A program made the position numbers and the translations under genes. Below the pieces are notes generated by a model. That model was not told the DNA's origin and made no database searches. It saw only the letters and a program-made list of their open reading frames with translations. From Pseudonocardia sp. KRD291 (GTDB lineage Bacteria; Actinomycetota; Actinomycetes; Mycobacteriales; Pseudonocardiaceae): a stretch of DNA of 35,213 nt. Of the stretch, positions 22,355 to 30,909 are shown in pieces; the stretch's first letter is position 1; each line of letters opens with the position of its first letter. The DNA is taken from the NCBI RefSeq assembly GCF_019263595.1, contig NZ_JADQDD010000023.1, forward strand, positions 1-35,213. The letters run 5' to 3'.

Positions 22355-25300
22355 GTGTCCGAACCGCTGCGCGCAGGTGCCCACGAGAGCCTGCGCACCA
22401 CCGGGCTCGACGCCGCGCTCGCCCGTGTCGCCGCCGATCTGACCCCTCGCTGGGACGGCGTCGCCGACGCGACGCAGCCGCGGGTGCTGGCCCGCCACGT
22501 CGCCGCGGTCGTCGAGCGCGCGCTCGCCGAGCAGGACCCGCAGGAGCGGGTCGAGCTGGTCAACCGTCTGATCGGTGTCGTCGCCGACGCCGGGGACGAG
22601 CGCTTGCACGACGAGCTGCAGCAGCTCGTCGCGCTCACCCGCCAGATCGCGCCGGGCGTGCACGAGGTGCACCGGCCGCTCACCCCGCTCTCCGACGCCG
22701 CGCTGCTCACCAACACCCGCGGCGAGCCGACGCTGCACGCGGAGCTGCGCTCCGAGCTCACCTCCGCCGACCGCGTCGACCTGCTGTGCGCGTTCATCCG
22801 CTGGCACGGCATCCGCCTGCTGGAGGCGGAGCTGGACGTGCTGCACGAGCGTCAGGTCCCGTTCCGGGTGATCACCACGACTTACATGGGGGCCACCGAG
22901 CAGCGCGCGGTCGACGAGCTGGTGCGCCGCCACGGCGCCGAGATGAAGATCAGCTACGCGAGCGCGACGACCCGGCTGCACGCCAAGGCGTGGCTGTTCC
23001 GGCGCGAGACCGGGTTCGACACCGCGTTCGTCGGCAGCTCCAACCTGTCGAGATCCGCGCTGGTCGACGGCCTGGAGTGGAACGTGCGGCTGTCCTCGGT
23101 CGCGACCCCGGACCTGATCCGCAAGTTCACCTCGACGTTCGACACCTACTGGTCCGCGCCCGAGTTCACCCCCTACGACCCGGACACCCCCGCCGACTCC
23201 GAGCGGCTCGCCGAGGCGCTCGGCGCGAACCGGGCGGACCGGGCCACCAGCACGCTGACCGGCCTGGAGGTCCGCCCGTACGCGCACCAGTCCCAGATCC
23301 TGGAGGCCCTCGACGCCGAGCGGTTCGTGCACGACCGGCACCGCAACCTCGTCGTCGCCGCGACCGGTACCGGCAAGACGGTGGTCGCGGCCCTGGACTA
23401 CGCGCGGCTGCGCGCCGTCCTGCCCCGCGCCCGGCTGCTGTTCGTCGCGCACCGCAAGGAGATCCTGGAGCAGTCCCGGCGCACCTACCGGGCCGTGCTC
23501 GCCGACGGCGCGTTCGGCGAGACCTACGTGGCCGGCGAGCGGCCCCAGCGCTGGAACCACGTGTTCGCCAGCGTCCAGTCGCTGGCCGCGTACGGGATCG
23601 ACAACATCCCGGCGGACCACTTCGACGTGGTCGTCGTCGACGAGTTCCACCACGCCGAGGCGGCGACCTACCAGCGGCTGCTCGCCCACCTGCGTCCGGT
23701 CGAGCTGCTCGGGCTCACCGCCACCCCGGAACGCGCCGACGGCGCCGACGTACGCGACCGGTTCGGCGGCCGCAGCGCGTTCGAGCTGCGGCTCTGGGAC
23801 GCGCTCTCGGCGGACCTGCTCGTGCCGTTCCACTACTTCGGCATCGCCGACGACGTGGATCTGCGAGGCGTCGAGTGGAAGGCCGGCCGCTACGACGAGG
23901 CGGCCCTGGACGGGCTCTACACCGGTAACGACGCCCGCGCTGCGAAGATCGTCCGCGAGACCCGGGACAAGGTCACCGACGTGACGCGGATGCGGGCACT
24001 GGGCTTCTGCGTCTCGGTCGCGCACGCCGAGTACATGGCCGGGGTGTTCACCCGCGCCGGGATCCCGAGCGCAGCGGTGTCCGGCCGGACCCGGCAGGTC
24101 GACCGCGACGAGGCCCTGCGGCGGCTGCGCGACGGTGAGCTGAACGCCCTGTTCGCCGTCGACGTGTTCAACGAGGGTCTCGACGTGCCGCAGGTCGACA
24201 CGGTGCTGATGCTGCGCCCGACGCAGAGCGCGACGGTGTTCCTGCAGCAGCTCGGCCGTGGTCTGCGCCGCGCGCCGGGCAAGGCCGTTCTGACAGCCCT
24301 GGACTTCATCGGCCAGCACCGCCGGGAGTTCCGGTTCGACGTCCGCTACCGGGCGCTGACCGGCAGCACCCGCAAGGGGCTCGAGCGCGACGTGGAGCAG
24401 GGGTTCCCGTTCCTGCCGTCCGGCTCGGCGATGGTGCTCGACCCGGTCGCCCAGCGGACCGTGCTCGACGGCGTCCGGTCCCAGCTGCGCTTCACGCGCC
24501 GCGACCTCGTCGCCGACGTCCGGTCGCACGGGGACCTGCCGCTGGCCGGGTACCTGCGCGAGTCCGGCACCGAGATCGCCGACCTCTACCGGGGCAAGGG
24601 TTCGTGGACGGGCCTGCGCCGCGACGCCGGCCTGCCGACGGCCGCGGTCGGCCCGGACGAGGTGGACCTGCTCAAGCGGGTCGTCTCGTTCGCCCACGTC
24701 GACGACCCGGAGCGGGCCGCGCTCTACGCGCGCATCGCCGACCCGGCCGGCCCGGACTACGGCGACCTGACCGAACGCGACCGGCGCCTGGCCCGGATGC
24801 TGTTCTTCACGCTCTGGCCCGACCGCGGCGGCTTCGACTCCTACGACGACGGGCTCCGCCACCTGCGCCGGCACCCGGGCGTCTGCGCCGAGATCGTTGA
24901 GCTCACCGCGTACGCGCTCGACCAGGCACGGCACCTGCCCAAGCCGCTAGGGGAGGGGATGCAGCACATCCCGCTGCGCAGCCACGCTCACTACAAGCGC
25001 GAGGAGATCCTCGCCGCGCTGGACTACGGATCGCTGGACCGGGGCGTCCGTACCCACGTGCAAGGTGTGCAGTGGTCGCCCGAGCATCGCACCGACGCGC
25101 TGCTGGTCAACCTGCGCAAGACCGAGCGGGACTTCTCGCCGACCACGATGTACCGCGACTTCGCGTTGCGCCCGGACCTGTTCCACTGGGAGTCGCAGAA
25201 CGCGACGTCGGTCGCGTCGGAGACGGGTCGGCGCTACCTCGGACACCGGGACCGGGGCACCCACGTCGCGTTGTTCGTCCGTGAGTCGCCGACGAACGAT

Positions 25301-25444
25301 TTCGGCGAGGGTGCGCCGTTCCTCTGCCTCGGGTTGTGCGAGTACGTCTCGCACCAGGGCGAACGACCGATCGCGATCACCTGGAGGCTGCGCCGCGAGA
25401 TGCCGGGGGAGACGTTCCGGGCGGCGAGCGTCGTCGCGTCCTGA
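22355..25444 (+). CDS. HKD nuclease-superfamily II helicase with DUF3427
   Basis: A 1029-residue multidomain protein. An N-terminal region of about 120 residues is followed by a phospholipase-D-like (HKD) domain, with His209 and Lys211 in HAKAWLF and the GSSNLSRSAL motif. Then comes a DEAD/DEAH helicase: Walker A ATGTGKT with Lys341, motif II DEFHH at 429-433, LTATPER motif III and a C-terminal RecA domain with VDVFNEGLDVPQVD and QQLGRGLRR. The last about 450 residues match the DUF3427 type. Only one HKD motif is visible, so activity would need dimerisation. This architecture is widespread and is linked in other genomes to DNA repair or phage defence; its role is not proven. The GTG at 22355 lacks a strong Shine-Dalgarno. 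Confidence 0.93.
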   Translation: MSEPLRAGAHESLRTTGLDAALARVAADLTPRWDGVADATQPRVLARHVAAVVERALAEQDPQERVELVNRLIGVVADAGDERLHDELQQLVALTRQIAPGVHEVHRPLTPLSDAALLTNTRGEPTLHAELRSELTSADRVDLLCAFIRWHGIRLLEAELDVLHERQVPFRVITTTYMGATEQRAVDELVRRHGAEMKISYASATTRLHAKAWLFRRETGFDTAFVGSSNLSRSALVDGLEWNVRLSSVATPDLIRKFTSTFDTYWSAPEFTPYDPDTPADSERLAEALGANRADRATSTLTGLEVRPYAHQSQILEALDAERFVHDRHRNLVVAATGTGKTVVAALDYARLRAVLPRARLLFVAHRKEILEQSRRTYRAVLADGAFGETYVAGERPQRWNHVFASVQSLAAYGIDNIPADHFDVVVVDEFHHAEAATYQRLLAHLRPVELLGLTATPERADGADVRDRFGGRSAFELRLWDALSADLLVPFHYFGIADDVDLRGVEWKAGRYDEAALDGLYTGNDARAAKIVRETRDKVTDVTRMRALGFCVSVAHAEYMAGVFTRAGIPSAAVSGRTRQVDRDEALRRLRDGELNALFAVDVFNEGLDVPQVDTVLMLRPTQSATVFLQQLGRGLRRAPGKAVLTALDFIGQHRREFRFDVRYRALTGSTRKGLERDVEQGFPFLPSGSAMVLDPVAQRTVLDGVRSQLRFTRRDLVADVRSHGDLPLAGYLRESGTEIADLYRGKGSWTGLRRDAGLPTAAVGPDEVDLLKRVVSFAHVDDPERAALYARIADPAGPDYGDLTERDRRLARMLFFTLWPDRGGFDSYDDGLRHLRRHPGVCAEIVELTAYALDQARHLPKPLGEGMQHIPLRSHAHYKREEILAALDYGSLDRGVRTHVQGVQWSPEHRTDALLVNLRKTERDFSPTTMYRDFALRPDLFHWESQNATSVASETGRRYLGHRDRGTHVALFVRESPTNDFGEGAPFLCLGLCEYVSHQGERPIAITWRLRREMPGETFRAASVVAS

Positions 25445-25469
25445 CCGCGCCCCGGCCCCGGGCGTCTGC

Positions 25470-26828
25470 TCAGACGGCCGGGTCCCGCCGACCGGTCAGC
25501 AACAGGACGAAGCCCGCGACCGGCAGCACGAGCAACACGAGCAGCGCGGCGGCGATGCCGTACACCGTCGCCAGTCCGCCGATCACCGCCGCGCCGATCC
25601 CGGCCCCGGTCAGGAACGCCAGGGTCGCGACCCCGATCGCTCCGCTGCGCTGCTCCGGGGCCACCGCGCCGCCCACGGCGGCGATCATGGCCGGTTGACC
25701 GGTCGCAAACGCGACCGTGACGAGCATGACGGCCACCGCCAGCACCCAGGCCGAGCCCCACGCGATCCCGGCCGCCGCGACCAGCAGCCCGGTCGTCGTC
25801 GTCACGGACGCGACCAGCAACGTGCGGCGCGCACCGATCCGGGCCAGCAGGACCGAGGCCAGCCGCGGCGAGACCAGCCCGAGCGCGGCCGCGGGCACCA
25901 GCACCAGGCCGGTCGTCAGCGGCGTCCAGCCGCGCTCGGCCAGTGCCAGTGGGATCCCCAGCAACAGTGCGAACCAGCTGGCCGGGATCGCCGCGGCGCC
26001 CAGGGAGCTGCGCACGACGGTGCTGTTGCCGACGATCGAGCGCGGCAGGAAGCGGTCGGGCCGCGCCCGGACCCACAGCGTCACCGCCGGCACCCCGACC
26101 GCGATCAGGACCGCGCCGGTGACCGCGGCCGCCACCCCGGTGGCGGAGGACTGGATGGCGAGTACCAGACCGGACGCGGCGACCGCGACGAGCAGCGCGC
26201 CGGTGACGTCGAGTCGGTCACCGTCGCCGGGGACGACCGAGCGCTTCCACAGGTAGGGCACCGCGAGCAGCCCGATCGCGGGGAGCGCGACCGCGGCCCG
26301 CCAGCCGCCGAGGGCCTCCAGCGCGCCACCGATCAGCGGCCCGAGCGCCGAGAGCACCGCCGACATCCCGGCCAGCCGGCCCAGCGCCGCACCACGGCCC
26401 GGCCCGCTGAACCGGCTGCTCAGCAACGCCGCGGCCAGCACCGGGACCGCGGCCGCACCGAGACCCTGGGCGACGCGGGCGACCAGGAGCGTCGGCAGGT
26501 TCGGTGCCGCGGCCGAGGCGAGCGCGCCCAGCGCCAGCAGGACCACCCCGGCGCAGAGCGGCGCCCGGATTCCCACGGCGTCGCCGAGCCGGCCGTGCAG
26601 CGGCGTCGCGACGGCGAGTGCGACCGCGTAGGCACTGATCACCCAGGTCGCCGACGCCGTCGAGATCTCCAGCTCGCCGGCCAGCTGCGGCAGCGCGACC
26701 GTGACCCCGGACGTGCTGGTGCCGGCGAGGCCGAACAGCAGACCCAGGACCACGGCGAGCAGCCCGGGACGGGGCGGGGTCGGACCGGTCGTGGAGGACG
26801 GGCCGGTCGACGTGCCCTGTTGCGTCAC
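25470..26828 (-). CDS. MFS transporter, DHA2-like exporter
   Basis: A 452-residue major facilitator. GLAGTSTSGVTVALPQLAGEL, WVISAYAVALAVATPLHGRL with motif A GRLGDAVGIRAPL, and VARVAQGLGAAAVPVLAAAL match the DHA2 drug exporter family; LDVTGALLVAVAAS is the start of the central helices. Fourteen helices are plausible. The GTG at 26826-26828 has no Shine-Dalgarno, but TAATGA at 26841-26836 lies 7 nt upstream on the minus strand, fitting a leaderless transcript. It is divergent from the GNAT gene (123 nt apart) and converges on the helicase gene, with a small CGTCTG/CAGACG stem at its 3' end (25464-25477). The substrate is unknown. Confidence 0.93.
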   Translation of the reverse strand: MTQQGTSTGPSSTTGPTPPRPGLLAVVLGLLFGLAGTSTSGVTVALPQLAGELEISTASATWVISAYAVALAVATPLHGRLGDAVGIRAPLCAGVVLLALGALASAAAPNLPTLLVARVAQGLGAAAVPVLAAALLSSRFSGPGRGAALGRLAGMSAVLSALGPLIGGALEALGGWRAAVALPAIGLLAVPYLWKRSVVPGDGDRLDVTGALLVAVAASGLVLAIQSSATGVAAAVTGAVLIAVGVPAVTLWVRARPDRFLPRSIVGNSTVVRSSLGAAAIPASWFALLLGIPLALAERGWTPLTTGLVLVPAAALGLVSPRLASVLLARIGARRTLLVASVTTTTGLLVAAAGIAWGSAWVLAVAVMLVTVAFATGQPAMIAAVGGAVAPEQRSGAIGVATLAFLTGAGIGAAVIGGLATVYGIAAALLVLLVLPVAGFVLLLTGRRDPAV

Positions 26829-26951
26829 GAACCGATCATTACCGACGAAACGGCTCCGGTCACGGGAGAAGCGGTCGGGCTCACCGCCCGGATCGGCGTG
26901 GGCACGGTCGGGTCGGGTCGGGTCGGGGTGGGGGCGGCGTACCGTCGCCGC

Positions 26952-27497
26952 GTGCTGATCCGGCAGGCGAGCCGTGACGACGGGCCGGCGTGCGCGGCGC
27001 TCTATGCGCCCTACGTCACCGACACCGTGATCACGTTCGAGAGCGAACCACCGACGGCGGTCGAGATGGCCGACCGGATCGAGGCGGCGAACCTCCGTCA
27101 CGCCTGGCTGGTCGCCGAGGACGACGACGGCGTCCTGGGCTACGCCTACGGCGGCGAGTGGAAGCCGCGCGCGGCCTACCGGTGGACCTGCGAGGTGGCG
27201 GCCTACCGGTGGACCTGCGAGGTGAGCGTCTACCTGCGGTCCGGCGTGCGCCGGACCGGCGCCGGAAGGGCGCTCTACGAGGCGCTGTTCGCGCGGCTCG
27301 TCGAGCGCGGTCACCTGGTCGCGGTGGCCGGCATGACGCTGCCGAACGACGCCAGCAGGGGCCTGCACCGCGCGCTGGGCTTCGAACCGGTCGGGACGCA
27401 CCGGCGGGTCGGCTGGAAGCACGGTGCCTGGCACGACGTCGCCTGGGTGCAGAAGACGCTCGCCCACGGGACCGTGCCGCCGGCCGAGCCTGCGTAG
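26952..27497 (+). CDS. GNAT acetyltransferase (phosphinothricin-acetyltransferase-like) with a tandem duplication
   Basis: A 181-residue GNAT protein of the PAT type: LIRQASRDDGPACAALYAPY, TVITFESEPPTAVEMADRI, GVLGYAYGGEWKPRAAYRW, the acetyl-CoA loop RRTGAGRALYEAL, and AGMTLPNDASRGLHRALGFEPVGTHRRVGWKHG with WHDVAWVQK at the end. Relatives acetylate phosphinothricin, methionine sulfoximine or related amines. The segment AAYRWTCEV occurs twice in a row because 27 bp (27171-27197) are repeated exactly at 27198-27224. The duplication adds nine residues in the strand just before the CoA loop, which may distort the active site. The GTG at 26952 follows TACCGT at 26940-26945 by six bases, so the message is probably leaderless. 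Confidence 0.92.
   Translation: MLIRQASRDDGPACAALYAPYVTDTVITFESEPPTAVEMADRIEAANLRHAWLVAEDDDGVLGYAYGGEWKPRAAYRWTCEVAAYRWTCEVSVYLRSGVRRTGAGRALYEALFARLVERGHLVAVAGMTLPNDASRGLHRALGFEPVGTHRRVGWKHGAWHDVAWVQKTLAHGTVPPAEPA
27171..27224 (+). repeat. Perfect 27-bp in-frame tandem duplication in the GNAT gene
   Basis: Two identical adjacent copies, 27171-27197 and 27198-27224, each nine codons (AAYRWTCEV). The lack of any mismatch implies recent origin, probably by replication slippage or unequal recombination, and it would be reversible by the same route. Confidence 0.97.
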
Positions 27498-27583
27498 TAG
27501 CGCGGATCCCGCTTCCGGGCCCGGGCCGCCAGTATCGTCGTGACGTCCCGGACGAGCCGGGGTCGGCGGCGGGAGCAGCGGCG

Positions 27584-27970
27584 ATGTCGGTCTACTACAG
27601 GACTGCCGGGGCGTTCGCCCTGCTGCACGGGCTCGGCTGCGTCCTGGGCGCACTGGGTTTCGGCATGACGGCGGACCACGCCGAGCCGATGAGCACCGAC
27701 GAGGCCTCCACCGTGTCGCTGCTGATCTTCGTGGTCGGCGTCGTCACGATCGTCGGCGCGTCGATGCCGCTGGGCGGTACGCGCCCGGTGACACTTCTCG
27801 TCGGAGTGTTCGCCTCGCTGGCCGTGTCCGGGTACGTGGCCGTGCGGTGGATCGGGAGGGTCGACGGCTTCGGCTACCAGGTCCCGCTGTCCTACGCCGT
27901 GATCCCGGTGCTGGTGATCGGCCTGGTGTTCGCCGGCTCCCGGCGCGCGCCGATCACCGCCGCCGGATAG
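27584..27970 (+). CDS. Small membrane protein with four predicted helices
   Basis: A 128-residue hydrophobic protein with four membrane segments at about 7-27, 46-64, 70-92 and 103-121. I do not recognise a family; the size and layout are like small DoxX- or DUF4267-type membrane proteins, but no motif supports either. The ATG at 27584 follows GGGAG at about 8 nt spacing. It lies 86 nt after the GNAT gene on the same strand and converges with the HVA1 gene, the stops being only 1 nt apart. Confidence 0.7.
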   Translation: MSVYYRTAGAFALLHGLGCVLGALGFGMTADHAEPMSTDEASTVSLLIFVVGVVTIVGASMPLGGTRPVTLLVGVFASLAVSGYVAVRWIGRVDGFGYQVPLSYAVIPVLVIGLVFAGSRRAPITAAG

Positions 27971-27971
27971 G

Positions 27972-28190
27972 TCAGGCCTTCTCCAGCTCGCTGTGCAGCT
28001 TGAGCACCGTCTGCCCGTCGGACTGCTCCAGCACGTAGGCGGGGTTGTCCTCGGTGCCGTTGCGGCTCTGCTTCGTGCCCTTGATCGTGCGCTCGATGCG
28101 GTCGGTGGAGTGGTCGACGACCTTCGCCTCGGGACGGCCGTTGCCCCAGTTCCACGCCACCCGGCTGCCTTTCGCGAACTTCTGCACCAT
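27972..28190 (-). CDS. HVA1/DUF2945 small TUDOR-like protein
   Basis: A 72-residue protein: KFAKGSRVAWNWGNGRPEAKVV, then HSTDRIERTIKGT and RNGTEDNPAYVLEQSDGQTVLKLHSELEKA. This is the complete hypervirulence-associated (HVA1, PF11160) domain, a small beta-barrel common in bacteria and fungi and often encoded near stress or repair genes; its role is uncertain. The ATG at 28188-28190 has no clear ribosome site. It is divergent from the DUF2695 gene, with a GTTCAC-N4-GTGAAC palindrome in the 70-nt gap. Confidence 0.9.
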   Translation of the reverse strand: MVQKFAKGSRVAWNWGNGRPEAKVVDHSTDRIERTIKGTKQSRNGTEDNPAYVLEQSDGQTVLKLHSELEKA

Positions 28191-28215
28191 GCCGACGGGT
28201 ACCCGGCGCCCGGCC

Positions 28216-28231
28216 GTTCACACCAGTGAAC
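28216..28231. promoter_or_regulatory. Palindrome GTTCAC-N4-GTGAAC, copy 2
   Basis: GTTCAC at 28216-28221 and GTGAAC at 28226-28231 flank ACCA, between the HVA1 and DUF2695 genes, 29 nt before the DUF2695 ATG. Arms and spacing are identical to copy 1 at 19741-19756. Confidence 0.55.
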
Positions 28232-28260
28232 TGTCAGGGGTGCCGGTCATCGTGTCGTCC

Positions 28261-28761
28261 ATGAGCATCGACGACATCCGCCGCCCCACCCCGTTCTCGG
28301 TCGACCACTGGCGTGCGGTCATGCACGACGCGATGGACCAGGTGCTGGACGAGATCCTGGACGCGGCCGAGAACGACTGGTCCGACCGGCTCGACGAGGA
28401 CCTGCGCGACGAGGACCTGTTCGGCGACGACCTGTTCGGGGACCGGAACGAGGTGGGGGACGACGAGCCGCCGGGGGACCCGCCCTCCGCTGCGGAGATC
28501 GAGGCGCTCGGCACGCAGCTGCGCGAGGGCCTGACCGCGGCGATCCTGCACGGGACCCGGTTCTGGGGCTGCGACGGGACCCTGCGGTGTTCGGGGGAGT
28601 TCCTCGAACGGTCCCGGATGCCGGTGGACCGTGTCCTCGGCGAGTACCGCCGCAGCGGTGTCGCCTGCGACTGCGCGGTCCTGGACACGGTGCTCGGGCG
28701 CGGCGACGTCGTGCTCCGCTGCCCGCTCCGTGACCCGGGACCACCGCCGGCCCGGCCGTGA
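28261..28761 (+). CDS. DUF2695 domain protein
   Basis: A 166-residue acidic protein. The C-terminal part fits DUF2695: GCDGTLRCSGEFLERSRMPV, then VLGEYRRSGVACDCAVLDTV, with the paired CD motifs (Cys-Asp at GCDGT and CDCAV) that characterise the family. The N-terminal half is unusually acidic (DEDLRDEDLFGDDLFGD) and may be disordered. The function is unknown. The ATG at 28261 has no strong ribosome site. It converges with the M13 peptidase gene, 35 nt away, and is divergent from HVA1. Confidence 0.8.
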   Translation: MSIDDIRRPTPFSVDHWRAVMHDAMDQVLDEILDAAENDWSDRLDEDLRDEDLFGDDLFGDRNEVGDDEPPGDPPSAAEIEALGTQLREGLTAAILHGTRFWGCDGTLRCSGEFLERSRMPVDRVLGEYRRSGVACDCAVLDTVLGRGDVVLRCPLRDPGPPPARP

Positions 28762-28796
28762 ACCGCGTCCGCGCGGTGCCGGCCGGGCCCGCGGTG

Positions 28797-30803
28797 TCAC
28801 CAGATGCGCACGCGCCTGCCCGGCTCGGTGAACAGGGCGTCGGTCTGCTCGACGTCGAACGCCTCGTGGAACGCGTCGAGGTTCGTCACCACGGCGTTGC
28901 AGCGCAGGTCCGGCGGCGAGTGCGGGTCGGTCGTGAGCCGCCGGATCGCCTCGGCGTCGCGGGTCGTCGCCCGCCAGACCTGGGCCCAGCCGAACAGCAC
29001 GCGCTGCAGCCCGGTCAGCCCGTCGATCACCGGGGGCTCGGTGTCGCCACAGGCGATCCGGTAGGCGCGCAGGGCGATCGTCAGCCCGCCCAGGTCGCCG
29101 ATGTTCTCGCCGACGGTCAGGTCGCCGTTCACCTTGTGGTCCGGCAGCCCGGACGGGGACAGCGCGCTGTACTGGTCGATCAACGCCTGGGCGCGGGTCT
29201 CGAACTCCGCGCGGTCTCCCGGCTCCCACCAGTCGGTGAGGTTGCCGTCGCCGTCGTAGCGCGAGCCCTGGTCGTCGAAGCCGTGCCCGATCTCGTGCCC
29301 GATCACGGCGCCGATCCCGCCGTAGTTCGCGGCGTCGTCGGCCTCGGCGTCGAAGAACGGCGGCTGCAGGATCGCCGCCGGGAACACGATCTCGTTCATC
29401 CGGGGGTGGTAGTAGGCGTTGACCGTCTGCGGGGTCATCAGCCACTCGTCGTGGTCGACCGGGCCGCCGAGCTTCGCGTACTCGAAGTCGTTGCGCCAGA
29501 TGCCGGCGCGGGCGACGTTGCCGAGCAGGTCGTCGGCGGCGATCGTCAGGTCGGAGTAGTCCTTCCACTTGTCCGGGTAGCCGATCTTCGGTGTGAACTT
29601 GCCCAGCTTCTCCAGCGCCCGGTCCCGGGTGGCCGGACTCATCCAGTCCAGCGTGGTGATCGACCGGCGGTAGGCCTCGACCAGGTTCGCGACGAGCTCG
29701 ACCATCCGCTCCTTGGCCGAGGCCGGGAAGTGCCGCTCCACGTAGAGCTTGCCGACCGAGTCGCCGAGGAAGCCCTCGACCAGGGAGACCCCGCGCTTCC
29801 AGCGCTCGCGCAGGGTCGGGGTGCCGGACAGGGTGCGCCCGTAGAAGGCGAAGTCCTGCTCGACGACCTCGCCGCTGAGGTAGTCCGCGCAAGCGAAGGT
29901 GACGTGGATCGCCAGCCACGCCTGCCACTGCTCCAGCGGGCGCTGCGCCCACAACCGGGCCGCGGCGGCGACGAAGCTCGGCTGCCGGACCACGACCTCG
30001 TCGAACGAGCCGGCCGGGACCGCGAGCGCGTCGAGCCAGGCGTCCCAGTCGAACTCGGGGGCGTGGGCGCGCAGCTCGGCGCCGGTCATCAGGGTGTAGG
30101 TCTTCTCCGCGTCGCGGTTGACGACCCGGTCCCAGGACTCGGCGGCCAGCGCCGTCTCCAGCTCCATGACCTGCTCGGCGACCCGGACCGGCTCGGCCAG
30201 CCCGACCAGCTCGGCCATCGTCTGCAGGTGCTCGACGTAGGCGGCGCGGATCTGCGCCGAGTCCTCGTCGCGGTAGTAGGACTCGTCGGGCAGCCCGAGG
30301 CCGGACTGGTTGAGGTGCACCACGTAGCGAGTGGAGTCCTTGGCGTCGGTGGAGATGAAGTCCCCGAACAGCGACGCCCGGCCCTCGCGCTGGCGGCGGC
30401 CGAGCACCGCGGCCAGCGCGGCGCGGTCGGTCGTCGCGTAGACCTCGTCGAGCAGCGGGCGCAGCGGCGCGGTGCCGAGCTCCTCGGCCCGCGTGGTGTC
30501 CATGAACGAGGCGTAGAGGTCGCCGATCTTCTGGGCGTCGGACCCGGGCTCGGCCGACGAGCGCGCCGACTCCTCGCTGCCGATGCTCGTTCCGCCTGCG
30601 CTGCTCTCGATGATCTCCCGGACGTGGTCCTCGGAACGGTCGCGCAGGACCCGGAACGCGCCGTCCTGCGAGCGGTCCTCGGGTATCTCGTGAGTGCTCA
30701 GCCACCGGCCGTTGACGTGGGCGAACAGGTCGTCCTGGGGACGGACGTCCGGGTCGACCCAGTTGAGGTCCAGGCCGGAGGGTTTCGGCTCGGTGGTCGT
30801 CAT
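28797..30803 (-). CDS. M13 family zinc metallopeptidase (neprilysin/PepO/Zmp1-like)
   Basis: A 668-residue peptidase of the M13 family, full length for bacterial members. Seen: NWVDPDVRPQDDLFAHVNGRW at the start; the substrate-binding VNAYYHPRMNEIVFPAAIL; zinc site HEIGH with His503, Glu504 and His507; third ligand Glu566 with Asp570 in ENIGDLGG; and the C-terminal LRCNAVVTNLDAFHEAFDV. No signal peptide or membrane anchor is present, as in mycobacterial Zmp1, whose export route is unusual. It cleaves peptides, not folded proteins. The ATG at 30801-30803 is preceded by GGGGGA directly. It is a single gene, convergent with DUF2695 and divergent from the 30910 gene. Confidence 0.96.
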   Translation of the reverse strand: MTTTEPKPSGLDLNWVDPDVRPQDDLFAHVNGRWLSTHEIPEDRSQDGAFRVLRDRSEDHVREIIESSAGGTSIGSEESARSSAEPGSDAQKIGDLYASFMDTTRAEELGTAPLRPLLDEVYATTDRAALAAVLGRRQREGRASLFGDFISTDAKDSTRYVVHLNQSGLGLPDESYYRDEDSAQIRAAYVEHLQTMAELVGLAEPVRVAEQVMELETALAAESWDRVVNRDAEKTYTLMTGAELRAHAPEFDWDAWLDALAVPAGSFDEVVVRQPSFVAAAARLWAQRPLEQWQAWLAIHVTFACADYLSGEVVEQDFAFYGRTLSGTPTLRERWKRGVSLVEGFLGDSVGKLYVERHFPASAKERMVELVANLVEAYRRSITTLDWMSPATRDRALEKLGKFTPKIGYPDKWKDYSDLTIAADDLLGNVARAGIWRNDFEYAKLGGPVDHDEWLMTPQTVNAYYHPRMNEIVFPAAILQPPFFDAEADDAANYGGIGAVIGHEIGHGFDDQGSRYDGDGNLTDWWEPGDRAEFETRAQALIDQYSALSPSGLPDHKVNGDLTVGENIGDLGGLTIALRAYRIACGDTEPPVIDGLTGLQRVLFGWAQVWRATTRDAEAIRRLTTDPHSPPDLRCNAVVTNLDAFHEAFDVEQTDALFTEPGRRVRIW

Positions 30804-30909
30804 TCCCCCATCCTGGCACCGGATCCGGCGTCACGGCACGGCGATGCGTGTGACACCGGCGCCTGCGGTAGAACGGGGCGCCGACCCGTCCATCACCGAG
30901 GAGCCCCCG

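Noticed and set aside
26907-26930. Tandem GGTCG repeats between the MFS and GNAT genes
   Set aside because: A short low-complexity run common in such GC-rich DNA; no structure or known motif.
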